NCBI GenBank assembly: GCA_012729555.1
Contig: JAAYCX010000059.1
Location: forward strand, 79,588 to 117,669
Direction: 5' to 3'
Source: Acidobacteriota bacterium
GTDB lineage: Bacteria > Acidobacteriota > UBA6911
DNA length: 38,082 bases
The notes beneath the pieces are model-generated. The model saw nothing but the letters and a program-made list of their open reading frames with translations. It was not told where the DNA came from and searched no databases. Each line of letters starts with the position of its first letter. Position 1 is the stretch's first letter. Positions 31,943 to 38,082 of the stretch are shown here, in pieces. The translations under genes were made by a program, and so were the position numbers.

Positions 31943-32923
31943 CTATTCCCGCGTCCCGATGCCGAGCACCTCGAGCTGCGTCCTGACGGCCGGCGCCTGG
32001 GCCGCGTCGGGGTGGAGGGCAAGGAACTGCCGGAGCACCCGCGCCGCCGAAACGGGGTCCCTCATCTGCAGGTAGATGTCGGCCAGCGGCAGCTGCGGGA
32101 AGGAGAAGTGGGCGGGGTCGAGGGCGATCGCCCGCTCCAGATGCCTGGCGGCCTCCACCGGTCTTTCGAGAAAATAATAGCTCAGCCCCAGTTGCGAATG
32201 CGCCAGCGCGTCGTCGGGCCTTTCCCTCGCCGCGGCCAGGTTCGTCTCGAGCGACTCCGGGATCCGGTTCAGCGACAGGAGGGCGCCGCCCAGGTTGACC
32301 AGGGCCGGGTAGTATTCCGGATCGTGCTTCAGGGCTTCGCGGAAGCGGGTTTCGGCCAGGGCGAACTCTCCCGATTGGAACGCCAGCGTCCCCAGGACAT
32401 TCCAGGCCGAGACGAACTGCGGCGCCAGGCGCACGCTCTTCTCCAGGTGGGCGACGGCCCCCGCCAGGTCCCTTCTTTCCAGCCGCCGGTACGCCTTCTC
32501 GTATTCCTTCCGGGCCTTTTCGGGGACCGAGAGTTCGGCCGCCGACACCCCCCCGAGGTTGCCGCTTCTCGATTGCGGACGAAAAAGCACCTTCACGGAG
32601 ATCCTGTCCCGGGAGTCGGCCAGGCCGGGGCTGACCTCGATCGTCCGCTGGCACTGGCCGACGCGCGCGATCGACACGATCAGGGTGTATCGGTCCGGCG
32701 GCAGCTTCCTGAACCTGAACTTTCCGGACCGGTCGGCGAGGGTGTGGGCGGCGAAAGGCTTCGTGATTCCTTCCAGCAGCACGAGGGGCGTCGCGTCCGG
32801 GGAAAACGCGGCTTCCTCGTACACGATCCTGCCTGTCAGCTCATACTCTTCGCCTGCCGCGACGGCGCCGGCGGCCTGCAATCCGGCGAGGAGCAGCAGG
32901 GGAAGGATTCGAAGGCTCCTCAT
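31943..32923 (-). CDS. secreted TPR protein with carboxypeptidase-regulatory-like domain
   Basis: The 326-residue product has a signal peptide (LLLLAGLQAAGAVAAG), an N-terminal beta-sandwich of the carboxypeptidase-regulatory type (about 28-110: LTGRIVYEE, SGKFRFRKLPPDRYTLIVSI), and at least four tetratricopeptide repeats (about 140-310: ARKEYEKAYRRLERRDLAGA, SAWNVLGTLAFQSGEFALAE, ALVNLGGALLSLNRIPESLE, AHSQLGLSYYFLERPVEAAR). It is probably a periplasmic scaffold; the partner is unknown. The ATG at 32923 lacks a clear Shine-Dalgarno sequence, and TACTAT ends 6 bases before it, so a leaderless transcript is likely. Confidence 0.82.
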   Translation of the reverse strand: MRSLRILPLLLLAGLQAAGAVAAGEEYELTGRIVYEEAAFSPDATPLVLLEGITKPFAAHTLADRSGKFRFRKLPPDRYTLIVSIARVGQCQRTIEVSPGLADSRDRISVKVLFRPQSRSGNLGGVSAAELSVPEKARKEYEKAYRRLERRDLAGAVAHLEKSVRLAPQFVSAWNVLGTLAFQSGEFALAETRFREALKHDPEYYPALVNLGGALLSLNRIPESLETNLAAARERPDDALAHSQLGLSYYFLERPVEAARHLERAIALDPAHFSFPQLPLADIYLQMRDPVSAARVLRQFLALHPDAAQAPAVRTQLEVLGIGTRE

Positions 32924-32929
32924 GACCCG

Positions 32930-32935
32930 ATAGTA
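32930..32935 (-). promoter_or_regulatory. -10 box directly before the TPR gene start
   Basis: TACTAT on the minus strand ends 6 bases before the ATG at 32923, so transcription would begin at the start codon. TTGCGC lies 16 bases further upstream as a possible -35. Confidence 0.45.
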
Positions 32936-33213
32936 CCAGCCCGACCGCGGGGCGCAAACAGCCGAAAGAGGGGAAGCGCGCATCCCCGGGCGGGGCCCGG
33001 CCCGAGAAAATGCCTTACCCGCGCCGGGCGGTTCGGTAGTAGAATCCCCGTGTCCGGCGGTTCCGGCCATTGATCCAGGCCGGGGGACGCGATGAAGCAG
33101 CGAAGAATCCGACATGGGGCGGTCATGAAGCGGGGGCCCGACGGGGTGGGAATGAAAACGCAGCCTGCGGGCCCTGTCCATTCCACACAACCATCATCAG
33201 GAGACTACATCCA

Positions 33214-34152
33214 GTGAAACGCACGAATCTCGTCACGATGTGCATCGCGCTCTGTGCCGCGATGCTGTTCCCCGTTTTGGGGCAGGCGCAGTTTGCGAAG
33301 GCCAAACCGAAGCCGGGGGATCCTCCCCCGGGGGTGCAGGCTTCCCAGGTCCCGATGGTATCCTGCCAGCGCGGCGGCCTGCAGCACGCCGTCCGGCTGT
33401 ACCTGGCCGCTCAGGCCAGGGGCGACATCTCCATCCTGCCGCTTGCCACGGGGCTCGGCTACCAGGAGAACATGAAGCCCGCCGACATCAAGACCGGCTT
33501 CCTCACCAAACCCCTCGTCATCGACAAGAGCATGAGCCTGTACGACGACGCCTCGTGCCAGACCTTCACCGAGGTCATCGCGACCGACAAGGCCAATCCC
33601 CACGTAATCGGGGTGCGGCTGCGCGTCAACCACGACAAGATCGCCGAGATCGAATTGATCACGACCACGACCGGGGATTGGCTGTTCAACGCCGACAACT
33701 ACCTGAAGTACACGTCCGAGGAGAACTGGGGCCCCATCCCCGCCGACCGGCGCAACAGCCGAGCCGAACTGGTGCGCGGGGCCACCGCCTACCTCGACGC
33801 CTTCCTCGAGGCGAAGACCGACCTGGTCCCGTGGGGCTATCCGTGCGTGCGGGTCGAAGGGGGCATGACCACGTCCCAGGGTACGGACGCGGACACCTGC
33901 GAGGCCGGCCTGCCGGCCGGCGTCAACATCGCCAACCGCCGCTTCGTGGTCGATGAAGTGCTCGGCTCGGTGGTTGTCTGGTGCACGTTCGGCGCCGGCG
34001 GCCCGGGAGGCATGACGGGCGCGCCCGACACCCACCTCTTCCGGATGGAGAACGGCAGGCTGCGCTACGTGCACACGCTGACGCATCTCAAGATGAGCGA
34101 CTTCCGGGGCCCCACCGGCACCAACGCCGACAACCCGGCGCCGAAACGGTGA
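33214..34152 (+). CDS. DUF8021-like exported protein 2
   Basis: The 312-residue product has a signal peptide (CIALCAAMLFPVLGQAQ) and two NTF2-like units. Its motifs are very close to the DUF8021 pattern: an N-terminal Cys and amphipathic helix (QHAVRLYLAAQARGDISILP), YQENMKPADIKTGFLTKPL, IDKSMSLYDDASCQTFTEV, ITTTTGDWLFNADNYLKY, then NWGPIPADRRNSR, VPWGYPCVRVEGG, ANRRFVVDEVLGSVVV and HLFRMENGRLRYVHTLT. Proteins with this layout that I recall are mainly from filamentous fungi. The start is a GTG at 33214 after AGGAGA; the next ATG (33238) would cut into the signal peptide. It is one of three related genes in the window. Function is unknown. Confidence 0.78.
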   Translation: MKRTNLVTMCIALCAAMLFPVLGQAQFAKAKPKPGDPPPGVQASQVPMVSCQRGGLQHAVRLYLAAQARGDISILPLATGLGYQENMKPADIKTGFLTKPLVIDKSMSLYDDASCQTFTEVIATDKANPHVIGVRLRVNHDKIAEIELITTTTGDWLFNADNYLKYTSEENWGPIPADRRNSRAELVRGATAYLDAFLEAKTDLVPWGYPCVRVEGGMTTSQGTDADTCEAGLPAGVNIANRRFVVDEVLGSVVVWCTFGAGGPGGMTGAPDTHLFRMENGRLRYVHTLTHLKMSDFRGPTGTNADNPAPKR

Positions 34153-34212
34153 CCCTGCCGGGCGATTCCGCAGTCGCCCGCCGCTCAGCCTGAGGCGGGG
34201 AGGGAGCCATAC

Positions 34213-34235
34213 GCGCGCCGCAGCGGCGGGCGCGC
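34213..34235. terminator. GC-rich hairpin in the convergent gap
   Basis: GCGCGCC (34213-34219) pairs with GGCGCGC (34229-34235) in the 163-bp gap between DUF8021-like gene 2 and the convergent molybdenum-enzyme gene. No T-tract is present. Confidence 0.3.
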
Positions 34236-34315
34236 CGCTTCCTCCCCGCCGTGATCCGGAAAATCCCCGCTCCGTCCCCTTCCCCGCTCCTTCTTCAACG
34301 GTGCCGCCTTCGGCC

Positions 34316-36718
34316 TCAGATCCTCCCCAGCGCCTTGAGAACCCTGTCCGGCGTCGTGGGATAATCCAGCACCCATTTGCCGGTGGCGTTGTATATCGCC
34401 GATACCGTGATCCCGGACATGGCGGCGCCGACATTCTCCCCCAGCCCATAGGAGCCGTATGCGGCGTATCCCAGATGGCTCTCATTGATCAGACAGCGGG
34501 CCCGCGCGTAATCGTTCATGGTGCCCAGATGGTATCCGATCAGATCATAATTCAGGGCGACGCCGGTCCGCGGGCAGTAGACATGCTCCTCGGTGGCGCT
34601 TCTTCCCAACCCCATGATCGATCCGCCGTACTGCTGCGCCGCGGCTCCCCGTGGATTGAACAGATGGCCGACGTCATTGACGCAGACGACCTGGGTCACC
34701 TCGACCTGCCCGGTTTCCGTATCCACCTCGACCTCTATGAAATGCGCCTGCCGTGCCATCGCCAACAGCTCCGGATGAGGCTTGCCGTCGACCGTCAGCC
34801 CATAGAGCACTCCGGCTACCGGATGAGAGATCGGTGGATCCGTCACCCAAAACGGATCGGCGACTTCCCGTACCGTCTTGCGGTTTTCGGGATTTGCCTT
34901 TTCAAAAACGATGCTGTCCCGGATGTCCAGATCCCCGCTCCTTAAATTCGGAAAAAGCGGAGGCTGGGCCGGACTGTTATAGAGGCCCGGTTTCGTCCGG
35001 ACGGCATAGTCCAGGATTTTTTTGCGGATTTCCCTGGCGGCCAAAACCAACTGGGTCGTGATATAGGGCGTGCCGAAGGAACCGCCGATCTGCCATAAAT
35101 GATAGTTCGTGTTGTCCGACCGGCGCTCCTGCATCACGGTGTCCTCATACTTGAGGCCGATCTCCGTCGCCACGCATTTGCGCGCGCCGGATTCCGTATC
35201 GATCCCCATATCGCTCCGGATGCCGATGATGGCGGCCTTGCCGTGGCGCAGGGTCACGCAGGCAAAGGAGATCCCCGGGATAGGAGCATGCCAATGCCAT
35301 TCATTGACATGCATGAAACCCATTCCATGCATCCTGCCGTTCGGCAATCTCCTGCTTCCGGGCTCATGCCAGTTCCTGTCCCAATCGATGGCCCACTTCC
35401 CCTTTTCAATGACTTCCTGGAGACTCCATCGCTGGGGGAAACCATTTTCCCTCTGATAGCGCGTAACCCAATCCCAGTCATGGCCGTTACAGCCGTCGTT
35501 TTTCAGCGCGACCTCCGTGGGGTCCAATCCCAGTTCCGCGGAGACCCGATCGAACATGACGTTGTGCGGAACACAGGTGTGCGCTCCGTGGCGGATACAC
35601 ATGGAGTGCCCCTTGTTGATCAGCGCCCATTCCTGGGTGGCGAGAATATTGGGAATCCTGGTGCTGACATGGGTCTTTTCGATGGCCGGGTTTCGGATTC
35701 CGATCATATGCCAATGCGAGGCGGTGATCGTGCCGTCCTTTTTCACACCGACTTTGCATCGGAAAGTCCCGGCATCGTCGCCGCCGCAATAATAGCCGCT
35801 TTCATCGTACAGCAGCTTGACCGGCCTTCCGGAAGCGCGCCGCGCCAGGATGGCGGCCAGGCGGACAAAAGAATAGGAATAGGCCAGCCAGGCAAATCCG
35901 CCGAACCAGGATCCCTGGTAAGGCATCGTGACCGAAATCCTGGTCCAATCGGCGATGGCGGGCTGCGTTTTTTCGCGAATGGAATTCGGTTCCGTCAGCG
36001 CGCCCTGGGGAATGTCCTGATGATGAACCCACAGGTCCAGGAATTCGCCTCGCCATTGCGCGACGCATGCGGCCGCTTCTACGCCCGCCGTGGAGTTTCG
36101 AGCGCGTGTGACCGTGTATTCGATGATTTTATCCGCGTCCGTGAATCCCTTTTCGACATCGCCGAACTCCTCCCGGTCGGTCAATACCGTGTTGGGATCC
36201 CTGGCCCCGGGGTTCATGCGCAGCACCTCCGGCATGATTCTGGGCGCACCGGGTTTCAACGCGTCTTCCATGTCAAGGATGAACGGCAGCTCTTCCCAGG
36301 TGATCTTGATGAGGCGCAGCGCCCGATCGCAGACTTCCTCGCTGTCGGCGACGACGACGACTCCCATCGGATGCTGATAAAAATCGCCGGTTCGGGGAAG
36401 CGTCAGAATGTTGTAGTTGCGCGAAACTTCAAAATAGGGGCCGTTTTCATTGTCAAACGCGATGTCGGGATCGCCGAACTTGAGAATATCCCGCACTCCC
36501 GTGAGAGCCTCGGCCTCCCTGGAATCGATGGAGGCGATCCTCGCATGGGCATAGGGAGAAAGAAGAATCTTGGCATGGAGCATCCCGGGCAGACAAACAT
36601 CCCGGGTGAACACCGCTTGTCCGCTGACCCTTTCATAGGCGTCCTGCCGCGTCATGGCGGGCGTCATGGCGTCGCTGTTTTCCGGTATTTTCCACGTCCA
36701 GGGGCGATACTCCAGCAT
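34316..36718 (-). CDS. xanthine dehydrogenase-family molybdopterin-binding subunit, second copy
   Basis: The 800-residue product is the large subunit of a molybdenum hydroxylase: a/b hammerhead domain (about 20-135: YERVSGQAVFTRDVCLPGML, SPYAHARIASIDSREAEALTG) and molybdopterin domains to the end. The C-terminal active-site segment GSYGLGENVGAA keeps the catalytic base Glu761, unlike the paralogue at 21217-23601. AIYNATGKWV and TPDRVLKALGRI close the protein as in the paralogue, so the two genes come from one duplication. The ATG follows AGGGAGAATCCCC. No [2Fe-2S] or FAD subunit gene is beside it, and there is no leader peptide. Substrates of the family are N-heterocycles, aldehydes and aromatic or steroidal carbons; the actual one is unknown. 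Confidence 0.88.
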   Translation of the reverse strand: MLEYRPWTWKIPENSDAMTPAMTRQDAYERVSGQAVFTRDVCLPGMLHAKILLSPYAHARIASIDSREAEALTGVRDILKFGDPDIAFDNENGPYFEVSRNYNILTLPRTGDFYQHPMGVVVVADSEEVCDRALRLIKITWEELPFILDMEDALKPGAPRIMPEVLRMNPGARDPNTVLTDREEFGDVEKGFTDADKIIEYTVTRARNSTAGVEAAACVAQWRGEFLDLWVHHQDIPQGALTEPNSIREKTQPAIADWTRISVTMPYQGSWFGGFAWLAYSYSFVRLAAILARRASGRPVKLLYDESGYYCGGDDAGTFRCKVGVKKDGTITASHWHMIGIRNPAIEKTHVSTRIPNILATQEWALINKGHSMCIRHGAHTCVPHNVMFDRVSAELGLDPTEVALKNDGCNGHDWDWVTRYQRENGFPQRWSLQEVIEKGKWAIDWDRNWHEPGSRRLPNGRMHGMGFMHVNEWHWHAPIPGISFACVTLRHGKAAIIGIRSDMGIDTESGARKCVATEIGLKYEDTVMQERRSDNTNYHLWQIGGSFGTPYITTQLVLAAREIRKKILDYAVRTKPGLYNSPAQPPLFPNLRSGDLDIRDSIVFEKANPENRKTVREVADPFWVTDPPISHPVAGVLYGLTVDGKPHPELLAMARQAHFIEVEVDTETGQVEVTQVVCVNDVGHLFNPRGAAAQQYGGSIMGLGRSATEEHVYCPRTGVALNYDLIGYHLGTMNDYARARCLINESHLGYAAYGSYGLGENVGAAMSGITVSAIYNATGKWVLDYPTTPDRVLKALGRI

Positions 36719-36780
36719 GGGGATTCTCCCTAAATCGGGTTGAGGGTTCCATGTCCCGGGTGCCAGGCTGCCGTAGGGGG

Positions 36781-36786
36781 ATTATA
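36781..36786 (-). promoter_or_regulatory. TATAAT -10 box for the second molybdenum-enzyme gene
   Basis: A perfect TATAAT on the minus strand lies 62 bases before the ATG at 36718. A TTGAAA occurs 13 bases upstream, which is too short a spacing for a standard promoter, so only the -10 is supported. Confidence 0.5.
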
Positions 36787-36915
36787 TGCCGATTTGCGTT
36801 TTCAATAATGTCTTATTATCTCCATTCGACCGGGAACACGCCGCCGGCCCGATCCGGCTTTACCGTCACCATCGGGGCGATCGGCTATCCGGTGCCGGAT
36901 TCCGGTCCCGTGAGG

Positions 36916-36921
36916 TATAAT
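36916..36921 (+). promoter_or_regulatory. TATAAT -10 box for DUF8021-like gene 3
   Basis: A perfect TATAAT lies 27 bases before the ATG at 36949, followed by the ribosome site GGAGGG. No clear -35 is visible. It is divergent from the promoter of the molybdenum-enzyme gene. Confidence 0.45.
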
Positions 36922-36948
36922 GGCGCCACTTTTCGGAGGGTAGGCGTC

Positions 36949-37848
36949 ATGAAACGCTCGATCGCTTCGGCTTCCCTGTCCGTCCTTCTGACCATCCCGG
37001 CAAATGCGCAAACCCGGGCGGGAACGGCCGCCGATCCATGCGGCCGCGAATGCCTGCGCGGCTTCATCACGCAATACCTGGATGCCCTGGTCCAGCGCGA
37101 TCCGAAGGCGATCCCGACCGCGCCCGAGGTGCGCTTCACCGAAGACACGAAGACATTGCCGCTGGGGGAGGGGCTATGGAAGGGGGCATCGAAGCTCCGC
37201 CCCTATCGGCAGGACTTCCTGGACGTCCGCGAGGGCGTGGCGGCGGCCCATGTCGTCGTCGAGGAGAACGGCACCCCCGTGATGCTGGCGTTGCGGCTGA
37301 AGATCGAAAACAGGGAGATCACGGAAATCGAAACGATGGTTACAAGGAGCAGGGCGGAAGGCGCGCTCTTCGATATCGAAAAGCTGACAACAGCGCATGC
37401 GGCCATGAACGTCGTGCCCGAAGCCTCCCGGCGCATGTCGCGTGCCGGGCTGATCCGGATCGCGGAAACCTACGCCGCCGGCTTGAAGGTCGGCGGCACC
37501 TTTGAGGCGGTCGACGCGCCCTTCGCGCCGGGCGCCTACCGCATCGAGAACGGGGTCACCACCGCCGGTCCCGGCGCCAGGGCGGGGAGCGAGAACATCC
37601 GCACCCAGTCCGTCATGGCACACCCCGACCTCACCTACCGGGTTGCGGCCGTGGACGAGGAAATGGGCGTCGTGCTGTTACGACTCGACTTCGGGAACAC
37701 CGGAAACTACGGCCCCGGAAACGCGCTGACCCTGTTCGAAGCCTTCAAGATCCACGGCGGGCAGATCCACGCGGTGGAGGCGTTCATGGACATCATGCCG
37801 GTGAACACCCCCTCCGGCTGGCCGGATTACGAGATCAGGAAACCGTAG
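36949..37848 (+). CDS. DUF8021-like exported protein 3
   Basis: The 299-residue product has a signal peptide (SASLSVLLTIPANAQ) and two NTF2-like units. The first (about 30-140) has CGRECLRGFITQYLDALVQR, VRFTEDTKTLPLGEGLWKGA and LRLKIENREITEIETMVTRS. The second (about 165-290) has RAGLIRIAETYAAGLKVGGT and an ending with LFEAFKIHGGQIHAVEAF. It is closest to the protein at 16699-17715 (shared C..CL, YL.ALVQ, FTE.T, G.GLW). The start at 36949 follows GGAGGG and a TATAAT box. It is divergent from the second molybdenum-enzyme gene with a 230-bp gap, so the two may be coregulated. Function is unknown. Confidence 0.75.
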   Translation: MKRSIASASLSVLLTIPANAQTRAGTAADPCGRECLRGFITQYLDALVQRDPKAIPTAPEVRFTEDTKTLPLGEGLWKGASKLRPYRQDFLDVREGVAAAHVVVEENGTPVMLALRLKIENREITEIETMVTRSRAEGALFDIEKLTTAHAAMNVVPEASRRMSRAGLIRIAETYAAGLKVGGTFEAVDAPFAPGAYRIENGVTTAGPGARAGSENIRTQSVMAHPDLTYRVAAVDEEMGVVLLRLDFGNTGNYGPGNALTLFEAFKIHGGQIHAVEAFMDIMPVNTPSGWPDYEIRKP

Positions 37849-37958
37849 CCGGCCCGTACCGCAGAAGAACCGGGAAGGGATACACCCCCAGCACTCTGTC
37901 AGCCGGAAATCGGGGCGATCCCCTGGCCCCGGACCGCTTTTCGAAATGCGCGTCAGGG

Positions 37959-38082
37959 ATCGGGTAGGAGGGGGCCTCACGGCCCCCGTCCTCCCACACC
38001 ACCGGACGTACGGTTCCGTATCCGGCGGTTCAGATAATCATAAGGGCTGACGAACCGTTGTCAGCAGTGAGAGCAGCCCCAG
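37959..38082 (-). mobile_element. 3' end of a group II intron, continuing past the right edge
   Basis: Read on the minus strand, the end of the window holds a domain V-like hairpin (37998-38029) followed by a domain VI-like hairpin (about 37963-37995). Domain VI has a GGGGGCC/GGCCCCC stem and an unpaired A, at plus position 37966, beside the CCC before the end; the sequence then closes with CCCGAT, fitting the AY 3' splice boundary at about 37959. The region just before domain V contains a TGA in one frame that could be the end of the intron's reverse transcriptase gene, but too little is visible to claim protein. The intron is inserted to the right of DUF8021-like gene 3, in the opposite direction. 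Confidence 0.75.
37998..38029 (-). ncRNA. group II intron domain V
   Basis: On the minus strand ACCGCCGGA pairs with TCCGGTGGT (one G-T pair), then comes a two-base bulge on the 3' side and an upper stem TACG/CGTA closed by a GAAC loop. Size, the 3' bulge and position just before domain VI fit the catalytic domain V of bacterial group II introns. Confidence 0.7.

Noticed and set aside
33040-33045. TAGAAT box upstream of DUF8021-like gene 2
   Set aside because: It lies about 170 bases before the start with no -35 match, too weak to list as a promoter.

Overview
This is a GC-rich stretch (clearly above 60% G+C by eye) of a Gram-negative chromosome. TonB, an outer-membrane-type beta-barrel protein, an alpha-2-macroglobulin-like protein and many lipoprotein and twin-arginine (TAT) leaders show an outer membrane and a busy periplasm. 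The mix would fit an Acidobacteriota-like or similar environmental lineage, but no rRNA or other decisive marker is present, so that placement is a low-confidence inference. No rRNA, tRNA, CRISPR array or complete insertion sequence was seen. Genes sit close together on both strands, and most starts have a good Shine-Dalgarno sequence.

Layout. 1-4.3 kb: envelope genes (3' end of an alpha-2-macroglobulin-like gene, a tiny membrane protein, a beta-barrel, a Tyr/Gly-rich secreted protein, a TonB-family protein). 4.3-12.5 kb: a TAT-exported sugar-isomerase-fold protein and a TAT-exported flavoprotein (minus strand), then a lipoprotein sulfatase, an Old-Yellow-Enzyme/dienoyl-CoA-reductase-type flavoenzyme and a cation diffusion facilitator (plus strand). 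12.7-16.6 kb: housekeeping and stress genes (NfeD + SPFH pair, Fe superoxide dismutase, CreD). 16.7-20 kb: a DUF8021-like lipoprotein and a sodium-pump decarboxylase operon (gamma-like, biotin carrier, beta). 20-26.4 kb (minus strand): SnoaL-like protein, a second OYE-type flavoenzyme, a molybdenum-hydroxylase large subunit, a TAT-exported DUF3795 protein and a DUF2007 protein, probably one or two transcripts. 26.6-31.3 kb: a 4-oxalocrotonate-tautomerase-like protein, then a four-gene minus-strand operon (two-domain cupin, single cupin, MFS transporter, carboxylesterase). 31.4-37.8 kb: TspO, a TPR lipo/secreted protein, a second DUF8021-like protein, a second molybdenum-hydroxylase large subunit and a third DUF8021-like protein. 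The right edge holds the 3' end (domains V and VI) of a group II intron on the minus strand.

How it may work together. Sulfatase, carboxylesterase, two OYE-type flavoenzymes, a KSTD/fumarate-reductase-type flavoprotein, two molybdenum hydroxylases, a tautomerase, three cupin units, three exported DUF8021 proteins, a SnoaL-like protein and an MFS carrier look like parts of a route for deconjugating, importing and reductively or hydroxylatively breaking down sulfated or esterified ring compounds (sterol-, bile-acid-, lignan- or polyphenol-like). No single gene fixes the substrate; this is inference from family membership and co-location. The most unusual details are a molybdenum hydroxylase whose catalytic glutamate is replaced by histidine, the absence of Fe-S and FAD partner subunits beside both molybdenum enzymes, the clustering of three DUF8021-like genes, a promoter motif shared by three minus-strand transcripts, and an operator-like palindrome in front of creD.
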